Of a stretch of DNA of 64,000 nucleotides, positions 10,992 through 21,188 are shown one piece after another. The notes below the pieces were generated by a model, which was given only the letters and a program-made list of their open reading frames with translations, made no database searches and was not told the DNA's origin. Positions within the stretch are counted from its first letter, which is position 1. Each line of letters starts with the position of its first letter. The DNA is from Alternaria dauci (Eukaryota; Ascomycota; Dothideomycetes; Pleosporales; Pleosporaceae): contig NC_091278.1 of NCBI RefSeq assembly GCF_042100115.1, positions 1,240,001 through 1,304,000 of the forward strand, given 5' to 3'. The translations under genes and the position numbers were made by a program.

Positions 10992-12701
10992 TCAGAGTTT
11001 CGGCTTCGAGGCTACACCCATGGGCACATCATCTTTGCTTCTCTCCTTGAGTACGCGTCTCAGAATCTTTCCACTTGCGCTCTTGGGTATCTCGTCAATA
11101 AACACAACGCCGCCTCTTAGTCGCTTGTGGTTCGCTACCTTCTGGTCCATCCATTCCACTATAGCCCTAGCTTCGACCTCTCCAGCACCAGCACGACTAG
11201 CCTGTGAGGCCACGATATACGCCCTCGGAACTTCTGTATGCTGTTGCTCGTCGTTGACCCCAATGACCGCTACATCGTCTACAAGTTCGCTCTCGAGAAG
11301 CTTTCCTTCGAGTTCAGCGGGGGGCACCTGGAAGCCTTTGTACTTGATCAACTCCTTGACCCGATCAGTAATGTAAAAGTTATGCTGTTCGTCCTGAAAG
11401 CCAATGTCACCCGTTTTGAAGAATCCATCCGGTGTAATAGCGTCTTTGGTCGCGGGCTCGTTCTTCCAGTATCCTTTGAAGACGTTGGGTCCGCTGAGCC
11501 AGAGCTCGCCTGCTTCGCCGGGCCCGAGTTCTTTGCCGTCGGCGGAAATGTACTTTGCTTGCATGTTCGGGATCATCTTGCCCACGCTTCCGACAGAACT
11601 GTACCATTCGTCCCATGGCTTTGGCTGGATGTTAGTGGGTTACTTTGGTCGGGTGCACAAATACAAACGTACCTGGGAATGTGTCACTGGACTGGTTTCG
11701 CTCAAACCATAAGCTTGGCTGATCTTGAGCTTCAACCTTTTGTGCACAGCATCGACCAGCTCTTTGGTCAGTGGGGCCGCGCCACTCGTTATCATCTTGA
11801 CTGACGAGAGGTCGTACTTTTCTACCATCTTGTCTCTGGACAAGCGCACAATGATTGGAGGTGCGACGTAGATGAATGTGATTTTGTGTTCTTGAATCGT
11901 CCGCAAGAAGAGCTCCAAGTCGAAAGCAGGCATGACTACAAGTTCGATGCCACGATGTAGGGTTTGTAGAACCAACCCAGTCAGACCATATATATGGAAG
12001 AATGGAAGCACTCCCAGAAACTTGTCTTTTGCTGACGAATACCAGTTTCCGATTGCTCCCTGCACCAGGATGAGATCTGCGACAATGTTACGATGGCTGA
12101 GCATGACACCTTTTGGTAGTCCTGTGGTTCCAGAGCTGTATGCAAGGAATGCCAGATCTTCAGGATCTGCCCTCCTCCTGCGATAGCGCAGTGCACCCGA
12201 CGTCTTCCGAATGCTGGTCCAGTGCTTGCATCGATGTGTCTCATCCTTCTCAGCGCCCAGCAAGATGACTCTGTCACTCGCGATTCCAACTTTCTCTGCA
12301 GCCTGCAACGCGGTCTCCAGGAAGGCCTTCGTCGTGACGACTGCCTTGGCTCCAGAGTTCTCCAATTGGTAAGCCAGCTCATCTTTGGAGTAGCCCGGAT
12401 TGGCAGGCGTGACGATGCCACCCGCAAAGAACGTTCCGAATATGATGACCGGTACATCGATATCGTTTGGTGCGTAGAGAGCGAGGACGTCGTTTTTCTG
12501 CCAGTCCCAGATATTCCTCAGGCCTTCGCCGAACAATGTCGAATGGCTCTTTACGTCGGCAGACGTGTAGCGTCGGTCAGAGTTGACGGCGCGATATATG
12601 ACTTTGTCGTCGGAGAAGTCGCGGTCTTTGCGATCGAACATTAGACCCCAGAGGTCGACACTCGGGATCTCTACATCTGGAAAGGGCGACTTGGTAGGCA
12701 T
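10992..12701 (-). CDS. 4-coumarate-CoA ligase-like acyl-CoA synthetase (ANL superfamily)
   Basis: AMP-forming acid:CoA ligase; the natural acid is unknown. Exon 1 is 12701-11673 and exon 2 is 11624-10992, separated by a 48-nt intron (GTACGT donor, CTAAC branch, CCAG acceptor); total 553 residues. I start at the ATG at 12701 (MPTKSPFPDVEIP), the usual start of this fungal family; an in-frame ATG 13 codons upstream is less likely. Motifs: P-loop-like box YSSGTTGLPKGV (about 188-199), 'QAYGLSETSPVTHSQ' just before the splice junction, hinge/A8 region TDRVKELIKYKGFQVPPAELE-type sequence, and the C-terminal catalytic-lysine motif PKSASGKILRR. The last three residues are PKL, a possible variant PTS1 signal, so a peroxisomal location is possible, as for many fungal 4CL-like enzymes. 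No polyketide or peptide synthase gene lies nearby. Confidence 0.9.
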
Positions 12702-12924
12702 CTTCAACTCGATAGCAGACAGCAGGAATAACAGGCGCACGTTTGTGTCTAGAGCACACTTTCTAGGCAGCTATAAGATTTCGCATATAGTGATGCAGAG
12801 TAGACATGCGGATTGGTATATAGACGAACCAGCGATGCATAGAGACGTCTAGTTGTGGATAACCTCGGCTGTTAGCCTCATGACGTTGTCTGTCCCGTGG
12901 ACCTATTACGAGTGCATACACGTT

Positions 12925-13183
12925 ATCTGACTATGCTTACGCCTAGAGTTAATATACTAAAGCGCTAGACTAAAATAAATATAGGTTAACTTTAAATAAA
13001 TTTATATTTAATATAAGAATAACTTCTTATTTTTAAAAAATACATAATTACCTTATATAATAAAGTTACTAATCTAATTAATATCTCTAAGTTTAGTAAT
13101 CTCGTAAAGTCTTAGTATACTAGAAAAGAGAAATTCTCTATCTAGGTAGACTATGCCAACTCTTAGCACGAGCATAGTCAGAT
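12925..13183. mobile_element. AT-rich MITE-like inverted-repeat element (relic)
   Basis: A 259-bp segment bounded by inverted repeats: ATCTGACTATGCT at 12925-12937 and its exact reverse complement at 13171-13183. Extending inward, 20 of 26 positions still pair. The interior (about 12951-13140) is only about 18% G+C by hand count and rich in TpA, unlike the roughly 50% G+C of the surroundings. It contains no open frame. This fits a non-autonomous DNA element altered by repeat-induced point mutation, or another small inverted-repeat relic. I see no clean target-site duplication, so the transposon reading is an inference. Confidence 0.55.
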
Positions 13184-14982
13184 GGGTTGCATCCTGCTAT
13201 TGCCGAATCGCATTGCAACATTTATACTGCCTCTGACGAAATTCGGCACCCTTATCGAGAACTAAGATGATTCAAGGTAACAAGGTGTGCACAGCGCTAC
13301 TGTGTAGTTGGAGCACTCGGAAGCTATGGAGCTGTGATATTTTAACCTATCTGCCTCGCAGTTCGTTCCAAGACTAAGCAACTCACATATAACGCTCCAG
13401 CCATGCAGGCGACTCCGCGCTCCTCAAGATGCGTGGAGTGAAGACTGAAGCCTCGACAAACGTGTCAAGACTGTCAGGCAAACCCAGTGAGTAAGCATAC
13501 GCAAGATATCGAATCGTCAAAGGACATTGTTATCTGAACTGGTGCTGTAAAGTGCAAGACAACTATTTGCCACATTTATTCACGAGCATCGAGCAGCTAG
13601 TTTGAAAGCAATCGCTTCCCTCGTTGCTACAATGACATGGCGACGGTTGTGCGATAACAAATGCACTACCTTCCCGGAAGCAAGCAAGCGCCTGATAGTT
13701 CAAAGGGACCAAACGGCTGACATGTTTCAATCGGAAGCGAATACCTTTGCGAGCCTTTGAGAAATGGGAAGCGATATATATGTTGAGATTTAGGCCTAGC
13801 CCATGGTTGCGCAGCCAGGCCTGAGGGACAGACTGGGTGAACTGGTCATACAAGTACGGATGTGTGTTGGTGTCACAACTTTAGCTGGATCGACGATGGA
13901 GATCTGACCATGTAACGGTGCACATGGATAATGGCGCAGAACATGGCAGCTTGACGGTGGTTGCCCGCATTTCCGTACGTGCAGCGACCTGAATCGACCC
14001 TGGATTTGAACTGACGACGGCGATGCTGGAATGTTGAGTGTTTTGGATAAAGAGGCCATGCGGAGTAAGTAGTGGACAGACAGAAGCCGCGGCTAAGGAA
14101 CCCGTTCCCGCAGAAGGCGCACGGCCTCGAAAATAGTGGGGGAAGGCACAACGACCGAACGACTCCACAGACCCACACGCCGCCCTCCATCACAGTCCAA
14201 CCCGCCATCAGGGTGTTTGCATGGAAGCTCGTCGTCGGTTTGCCCACGGCGATCGGGAAAAAAAGAGAAGAGAAAACCCCCAACTGCAGACACAGTCATC
14301 GTATCGAGGCCAGACGCAAGTTCACGACTGGTTCAGCTACATCCAGGGCCTACCGACGCGCTCCCGATCGGTCTTGCAACCTCAACCCAGACTGCTGGGA
14401 CGTCCCTCAGGCTCGCGGTGGGCGCTTCTCGGTTGCGATTGGCTGGCTGGGTGCCGTGCCGTGGGGAGACTTGCACTGTCGAGGACGCATACAGCGTCAT
14501 CGTTGAGGCGTGGACGGAAGAAGGGCAATTTCTCTGCAGCGTGATATCTGCACCACTTGGCCCTTCAGTTGGCAGGGAAGCCGGCCTTAAGCAAGTGTCA
14601 CCGGTAGCTACATCTCGTACACAGGATGGGTAAGTGGGCCCCTCTTATATGCGCATCCGTGACTTCCCCTCCCTGGCAGCCTTCCAAAGCTTCTGCCATC
14701 CTCCGCGCCATCACGGTTCTGCTTCCTCTTACAACTTGACTCTCTGCCTGCTGACTTGTGTCTGCCAGACTCTGCAGGCGACAACTATCGTCCAAGCGAC
14801 CGAGTAAGTCCTCAAGTTCCCTCTGCTCCGTTTCCTGCCTCGAGGCGCTGGTCAGGTGAGATAGCAAGGCTGCCGCATTTTGCGCGGCGCAGTAGGCGGG
14901 AGCGATGATCAGGACATTGATGATGCCTGCCTCTGCGCCGTTCCAGGGCAGTCGTCGCCTTTCCGTTTCATCCCCATCGTTG

Positions 14983-15001
14983 TCACGTGACCCTCACGTG
15001 A
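14983..15001. promoter_or_regulatory. two TCACGTGA palindromes upstream of the SR/RGG gene
   Basis: Two perfect 8-bp palindromes TCACGTGA lie at 14983-14990 and 14994-15001, start to start 11 bp (about one helical turn), some 185-205 bp upstream of the start codon at 15187. CACGTG is the core of bHLH sites such as those bound by Cbf1/Pho4-type factors. The binding factor is inferred. Confidence 0.5.
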
Positions 15002-15186
15002 CCATCGCTTCTGGCAACTGCCGCCGGGCGGCTTGTCGTTGACCAAGCTCCGAGCTGCCAGCCCTCACCCGCTCGCGCAACTTCTCCCTCCACCCCATCA
15101 ACCACGCGAGCCCGCAACTGCTCGCCATCGCCTCGCCTCCAACAACCTCGCTGCTGCCTCGACCCATTGTCTTCACTTTTGCAATC

Positions 15187-16845
15187 ATGTCGTACGAAAC
15201 TGACAACTATGAGCAGCGCGACCGCTCACCTCGTCGACGATCTCGCTCACCGCGACGCTCCAGACGCTCCTACTCCCCCCGTAGCCGCTCGCGCAGCCGA
15301 GAGGACTATCGCCGCACTGAACGCCGCTCGCGGTCTCCCAACAGTGGTGCGCAAGGTGCTGGAGGCTACCAGTCGTACGGTGCCGGCCGAGGAGCTTCAT
15401 CGCGACCCGTCGAGAACAAGGAAATGATGCAGAGTATTAGGGATTCTTCGCAACAAGACCGCCGTGTCTACGTCGGCAACCTATCCTACGATGTCAAGTG
15501 GCACCACCTGAAGGACTTTATGCGCCAAGGTACGGGATGTGTCGCGCCGCGTCAAGAGCTGGACTAATGCGGAAATAGCTGGAGAGGTGCTCTTTGCAGA
15601 CGTCTTGCTGCTGCCGAACGGAATGTCAAAGGTAATGGATGATGGCTTGTCTTGATCGTGAGAAGGAATGGAGGTTGACTGGCTTTTGCTTGGGTGTAGG
15701 GCTGTGGCATCGTGGAATATGCCACCCGGGAGCAGGCGCAGAACGCTGTTGCATCGCTCAGCAACCAAAACCTCATGGGCCGACTCGTATACGTTCGCGA
15801 AGACCGAGAGGCCGAGCCTCGATTCAGCGCCCCCGGCGGCGGCGCACGCGGAGACTTTGGCGGCGGAATGGGTGGACGCGGCGGCTATGGCGGTGGCTTT
15901 GGCGGTAATCCTGCCGCTGGAGGCGGTGCCGGACGACAGGTCTACGTCGCCAATGTTTGTACCCCTTTTATACTGTCCCAATGCTTACGTCGACAGCCTG
16001 TACTGACTCTACCACTTAGCTTCCCTATAACGTAGGATGGCAAGACCTCAAGGACCTCTTCCGCCAGGCCGCTAACAACGGCCAAGTGCTCCGCGCTGAC
16101 GTCCACATTGCACCTGACGGCCGCCCCAAGGGGTCCGGTATTGTCGCTTTTGAGACACCAGAGGATGCCCGTAACGCCATCACTCAGTTCAATGGCTACG
16201 ATTGGCAGGGCCGAAACCTAGAGGTTCGTGAGGACCGCTTTGCTGGTGCTCCTGGTGGCTTTGGAGGTCGCGGCGGATTCGGGGGCCGTGGTGGCTTTGG
16301 TGGTGGCTTTGGTGGCCGAGGAGGAGGATTCGGAGGCCGCGGCGGTTTTGGCGGTGGTTTCGGAGGTCGTGGAGGTTACGGTGGCGGTTTTGGCGGTAAT
16401 GCTCCTGGCGGCCCTGCCTTTGACCCTAATGCTGCCCCCGCTGCGCCGAACCCATTCACAGACTACGCCACTGCGGGTGGAGAGCCCAGCAACACCATCT
16501 ACGTCCGCAACCTTCCCTGGTCAACTAGCAACGAGGACCTCGTCGAGCTCTTCACTACGATTGGCAAGGTCGAACGTGCTGAGATCCAGTACGAGCCCAA
16601 TGGCCGCTCTCGGGGAACCGGTGTCGTCGAGTTTGCGCAGGCTGCGGATGCCGAGACCTCCATCGGTAAGTTATTAACACTCGTTGGTTTTCACTTACTA
16701 ACTGTATCTAGCCAAGTTCACTGGATACCAGTACGGCGGCAGGCCCCTTGGCTTGGCCTATGTCAAGTACACCAACGTGGGCAACGGCGATGCCATGGAG
16801 GGTACCGAGCATACTGGTGGATTGACCCAGGATCAGATTATGTAA
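15187..16845 (+). CDS. SR/RGG protein with three RRMs (Gbp2/Hrb1-like)
   Basis: Probable nuclear mRNA-binding and export factor related to yeast Gbp2/Hrb1, judged from the SR/RGG N-terminus plus three RRMs. Five exons (15187-15529, 15579-15631, 15700-15954, 16020-16665, 16712-16845) give 476 residues. Residues 10-50 are Arg-Ser-rich (SPRRRSRSPRRSRRSYSPRS). RRM1 starts at about 93 (RNP2 VYVGNL), RRM2 at about 212 (VYVANLPYNV) and RRM3 at about 375 (IYVRNLPW). Gly-rich linkers with FGGRGG repeats lie after RRM1 (about 182-206) and between RRM2 and RRM3 (about 295-345); these suit arginine methylation. Introns are 49, 68, 65 and 46 nt. The third has a weak GTTTGT donor, and RRM2 is only read through with that splice. 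The gene is convergent with the mitochondrial carrier. Confidence 0.88.
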
Positions 16846-17187
16846 TGTGATCGGTCGTGGACGGTATTTCTTCGAAGCGCAAGCATCAGAGGTTCGATTC
16901 ACACGGGTTCCTATCTGCTCTTGTTATGAGCATCGTCATGTTAGGAACCACTTTTATCCCAGGTCTCACATGTACACGCATGACGGAGCTTTGAAGGGAT
17001 TTATGCTACTAGGTCTTGGTCATGGGCATGTTTCTGTAGCGGTCCAAAATTTCCTTATCACTCAAAAAGGCTCGGTTTCGAAATGGAATAGTCACCTAAT
17101 GGTTTCGTAACCCTGTCCTCCAACAATCACTCTTTATCACCATGCACTCGTTTTGTTACGCCTAGCAGCAGTAGGGCAAGGTACTTG
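16846..17187. other. convergent intergenic spacer
   Basis: 342 bp between the ends of the SR/RGG gene and the carrier gene; presumably both 3' UTRs. Nothing else seen. Confidence 0.5.
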
Positions 17188-18218
17188 TTATTGCTGTAGC
17201 AGCTTCATCATCCACTCATAAACAGCCCACTGAACCGCATTGACCACGAAAGCCCGTACACTACATATCCCAAGGCCGCGGAAGAAAACACCTGCGCCTT
17301 CTGTGCGATAGGCCTGCTTAGCAATCTCGACAGAGCTCAACCGCGTCGTTGGTGTCTCTCCTCCTAGCAGTGTACTCTGTTCACCATGTCGTGTGGGTGC
17401 ATATAATACCTGTGTTTGTACCCTCGTCTTGATAACATCCAGTGGAAATATGGACGCCCATGTTATCACTCCAGCTAGACCTCCACACAGCAGCACTTTC
17501 ATGGCTGTTTCTCTGTCTGAATCGTCTGGCGAGCTCCAGGCCTGTTTCGAAAGTTCGTAAGACCAGAAACTGAGTAATTGGTCAGTCGGCATCCTTTGTC
17601 CCTGTCCAGTCGCAATAACAGGCAAATACTGACTAAAACCCGTATCCTACTGCATCCCGCACACTAGTAATTCCGCCCCCATAGTACAGGCCCCTAATCC
17701 CTTCTGTTCTCCACACGTCTCTTGCCACACTCCACGACGTCGTTGTCGCGCTGGTAGCAACCTGTGCACGGCACTTGACGAGTTCAGTGGGTGCACTGAC
17801 AACAAAGGATGCGAGACCGCCTGTTGCACCTGCCAAGAAGACTTTGGACAAGTTCTTAGGCGAGGTGGGAGAGTCATCTAGGAGCGAGAGGGTGCGATTG
17901 TATGTCATGAACAAAATGGCGTTGAGCGCGCCATAAGTCAGAATGGGTGCTGTTGCGCCTATACTGGACAAGTCAAGTCAGTCTGGTGATTGTGAGATTA
18001 TTTGCTACATATATTCACTCACCTCTTACGAGCGTCCCGGCATTTTCAAATTGTCTCTTGTACCCCTGTGGGGCTCTCACTGCATCTGTCGCTGCTGTAG
18101 CTTCGACATTTTGCGCCGAGCTACCAGCTTGCAGACGTGTCTTTATCAGATCGAGAGGGTTGCCGATTATTATGCCTGCTGCACCGGATACGTAGCCCGC
18201 CCAAAAGTCTGCGGACAT
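17188..18218 (-). CDS. mitochondrial carrier (SLC25) family protein
   Basis: Inner-mitochondrial-membrane solute carrier of 300 residues, the standard family length. Exons on the minus strand: 18218-18023, 17958-17634, 17569-17188, with two 64-nt introns. All three repeats show the signature Px[DE]xx[KR]: GNPLDLIKTR (about 20), SAPTELVKCR (about 110) and IFPLDVIKTR (about 210). The middle repeat has Glu instead of Asp, which the motif allows. Splice choice matters: intron 1 must end at the TATAG acceptor (17959), because the CAG five bases earlier would give an immediate stop. Intron 2 uses the GTCAGT donor, restoring GYGFYFWSYELSK. The substrate cannot be told from sequence by eye; resemblance is to the amino-acid/acylcarnitine carrier branch in general. 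No cleavable presequence is needed for this family. Confidence 0.9.
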
Positions 18219-19352
18219 GGTTTATTTTAGTTTTTTGTTGGAGAGGGGAGCATGAAGGAAACTAATTGGAGGGGTATTTGGGGGAGGGTTGCTGGAGAGA
18301 TGCGGGTTGTGGGGCACGAGGTTTGGGTGCCGAGGCATACAGTATGAGAGGTTGTCATGGTAAACAATGGCCGTGAAGATGTTCACACAGCATACAGTTG
18401 ATGAGGGTTCTGGTAGCTGCCAATGCGGTAGTTGAAATTTCGCACATGGCGGGCATCCAGGAACGCTCGTTGCCTAGGCATGTCAATCCGTTGTCATGCA
18501 TGTTGATGGACAAGGGACCACGAGGGACCAGAGGCTGACTTATGTCGGTGTTGCATCAAGGGTGCTTGTAGTGTAATCCTGGAAACAGAGATCGAAGTAC
18601 CCTGCGTCAGAGATTGTACAGATCATGTTTGCTTTGTCGGCGAGGCTCTGCAATCGACGGGACGCTTGACGTCGTTCGTGCGCCTGACAGCACCCACGAC
18701 CAAGCAATGGGTGAACTGCACCGTAGCATCCTGCTGTCTTTCCGACAATTCAAATCCGATGCACCGGCTGGTTTGCGGCGCAATCTAGACTGACGTGGAA
18801 GAAGGCCCAATGATCTGCACTCGGTTTGTATGTGTCATTCGTGGTGGCGTTGGCATGTCGACCCGACCCGAATGATTCATGAGCACTGACCCTATGAGGC
18901 TGAGACACAAGTGACTCTGGCGATCACCCTCACCCCGCCGCCACCCAAAGTTCCCCTACTTACATTCACCTCGCGCCACTTTCATTGTTCAGTCACTGCT
19001 TATTCATTTCTCTTCACTTGTGTCTGGAGTCTCTGATTCGACCCGGCGACACTCCTGTCATTAACCCGTCGCGATAGATCATGAGCGTGCGATTGAGGCC
19101 ATTGTTTCGAGATCAGTTACACGGTATGTTTGACATTCATTGCGATACAGACGGCGCGCCCGCACTCTGATTGTGAAGGCCCTATCAGGCTGTATCATAC
19201 GCTGGTGCGAGAGGCAGCCTTGCGCGCCCTTACCATGGTTCATCCTTCGCATAACTAACAATGGTCCAGTGTCATCTGCGCAATAGCACCCAATTCCTTA
19301 CGACAAATACATATAAAACCAACCCTACATTCTAGTCGCCGAGCATAACCAA
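18219..19352. other. divergent intergenic region (carrier / NYN gene)
   Basis: 1.13 kb of promoter space for two genes that point away from each other. Short frames on both strands lack protein character. No repeat or RNA gene recognised. Confidence 0.5.
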
Positions 19353-21188
19353 ATGCCTTCGCATCCGCCCGACTCTAGCTGGGACTTCAGCTCCGTCATC
19401 GACCTGATAGACTCGGGTGCCCAAGATGTCAGCAGCCCAACGCTTCGGCCTGCGGCGCACTCCAAGGCTTCCGCATTGAAAGATGGCGGAATACGCTTAG
19501 GAAGCTTCTCTAAGCTATTCGAAAGCCTAGGCTTTGCCGATACCGACGCCGCACCGCTGCCGCCACTCGATCCCGAGTCCGAACTGAGTAACTCGGATGA
19601 GGCGTTACTACCATCCCCCACTCTAGGATCCACCAAGACGCCTGCCAAGCATATCGAGGCTCTGGACGAGGAGCTGACGGAGAACACGGGCTTGACCAAG
19701 ACCCAGCGGAAAAAGGCTCGCAGACGCGCCGAGAAGGAAATGCAAGAAGAGCGAAATCGTGAACAGGCTATTCAAGATACTTTGGCCCAGCTCGCAGAGG
19801 AACGCGAGCAGAGGCAGCAACAAGCACAGCAAGTGCTATTGCGGAATATATTGGACGATGTTACCGACATAAACACCAAGATCGTTGATGCGCCTAAAAC
19901 ACCATCCAAGCCTTCCCGGACACACTCGCGATCCAACGTGGGCGCTAAGATCAGGCCTGCGACTCCTACCCCGGTAGCAGCACAGGATATCACCGAAGCT
20001 CCTCAAACGCAGCAAAAGCAGCCCAGGACGCCCAAGTCCCGCCCCAGCATACTCAAGCGGCCCTCTGCGGCACAGCCAGAAACCCCTCAACCCCTTCAAC
20101 AAGTGCCGGTCGTTGTTCCTTCCACTGCACCTGCACCTGCTCAGATTCAATACAAGTCATTTGGTACACCTGCACCGACCCAGGACATCTTGGCCGAGGC
20201 TCAGCAACCGCCTCGTGCCATTACCCCAGTATATCATGGCCTCGTTCCCCGCACGGTTCGACCTGTCACTCTACCACGAACGTGCTCCCAACCCGCTGTT
20301 GTTCAACAGCCACCCACTACCCCAACACCACATGTTGGCTCACTCAGCGGACGGCGACCACCGCTCACGATTAGATCGCAGGTAGAGCGTCACTACCATT
20401 TGTTCAACAAATTGCTGAACACTTTCCCCGAAGATCGAAAGTGGCTAGTGTCGCCTATGCAGCTTCTCAGTGAGCGGGAGTCGGCTCATGGATTGCACGT
20501 CTTTGTTGATGCCTCGAACATTATGATAGGGCTCAAGGACATGCTCCGGTGCCACGGATTGCGACACGATGCGTACGACATGTCGTTTGACAGTCTTGCG
20601 CTTCTCATGGAGCGTCGCCGGCCCGTCGCAAAGCGTTTCTTTGCTGGGTCGCACCGTGAAGCCAATCCTCTGCCACACGTGGCGAAACTGGTCGAGACAT
20701 CCAAGGCCGTCGGGTATGACAGCATCATGCAAGAGCAGGTACTTATTGTCCGCGAAGACTCGGAGAAGAAGAAGTTCTTCAACGATGTCAAGAGGATGGG
20801 CTGGCACCGGGCTACTCAAATGCGTGCTGAGAGCGGCAGCGACTCTGAAACGGGTCCGCCGGCTCCCAAGACACCTTCGGCCCCGAAATGGGTTGAGCAG
20901 GGTGTCGACGAGATTCTTCACTTGAAGATGTGTCAGAGCATCATTGATACCGAAGTGCCGAGCACCATGGTTCTCGCGACTGGCGATGGCGCTGTTGCAG
21001 AGATGTCGGACGGTTTTCTCGCTCACGTTGAACGGGCGCTGAAGAAAGGGTGGAAGGTGGAGTTGATCAGCTGGGGACAGCAGATCAACAGTGGATACCG
21101 GAAGCGCCAGTTCAGGTCCAAGTGGGCGGAACAGTTTACGATTATCGAACTCGATGAGTTCTTGGAGGATCTTATCGACACGCCCTAG
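19353..21188 (+). CDS. NYN-domain putative endoribonuclease
   Basis: Intronless gene for a 611-residue protein. The C-terminal ~230 residues (from about 380) form a NYN (PIN-like) domain: the first strand with its acidic residue is LHVFVDASNIMIG, and a later strand with the second acidic site is TMVLATGDGAVAEM (about 540). NYN domains are Mg-dependent ribonuclease-type folds, so RNA cleavage is a reasonable guess. Residues about 115-160 are a strongly charged coiled-coil-like helix (KARRRAEKEMQEERNREQ). The middle (about 170-345) is Pro/Gln/Thr-rich and disordered, with several 'KTPSKPSR'-like basic/proline motifs that look like kinase sites. The start ATG at 19353 is the first in frame. Similar proteins are common and uncharacterised in filamentous ascomycetes (from memory). 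Confidence 0.85.
   Translation: MPSHPPDSSWDFSSVIDLIDSGAQDVSSPTLRPAAHSKASALKDGGIRLGSFSKLFESLGFADTDAAPLPPLDPESELSNSDEALLPSPTLGSTKTPAKHIEALDEELTENTGLTKTQRKKARRRAEKEMQEERNREQAIQDTLAQLAEEREQRQQQAQQVLLRNILDDVTDINTKIVDAPKTPSKPSRTHSRSNVGAKIRPATPTPVAAQDITEAPQTQQKQPRTPKSRPSILKRPSAAQPETPQPLQQVPVVVPSTAPAPAQIQYKSFGTPAPTQDILAEAQQPPRAITPVYHGLVPRTVRPVTLPRTCSQPAVVQQPPTTPTPHVGSLSGRRPPLTIRSQVERHYHLFNKLLNTFPEDRKWLVSPMQLLSERESAHGLHVFVDASNIMIGLKDMLRCHGLRHDAYDMSFDSLALLMERRRPVAKRFFAGSHREANPLPHVAKLVETSKAVGYDSIMQEQVLIVREDSEKKKFFNDVKRMGWHRATQMRAESGSDSETGPPAPKTPSAPKWVEQGVDEILHLKMCQSIIDTEVPSTMVLATGDGAVAEMSDGFLAHVERALKKGWKVELISWGQQINSGYRKRQFRSKWAEQFTIIELDEFLEDLIDTP

Larger units (their letters stand above)
12702..15186. 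other. long intergenic region, no gene supported
   Basis: 2.5 kb between the divergent 4CL-like and SR/RGG genes. It contains the AT-rich inverted-repeat element at 12925-13183 and the paired TCACGTGA motifs at 14983-15001, listed separately. Between about 13200 and 14900 there are overlapping short frames on both strands, none with recognisable protein character or splice-consistent extension. The last ~200 bp before 15187 are C-rich, like a promoter/5' UTR. Confidence 0.5.

Noticed and set aside
10992..12701. Secondary-metabolite cluster around the 4CL-like ligase
   Set aside because: Neighbours are a zinc-finger protein and an SR/RGG protein; no synthase, P450 or pathway regulator is close.
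13873..14633. Overlapping frames on both strands between the AT-rich element and the SR/RGG gene
   Set aside because: No protein-like composition, mutual overlap and no splice-consistent continuation.
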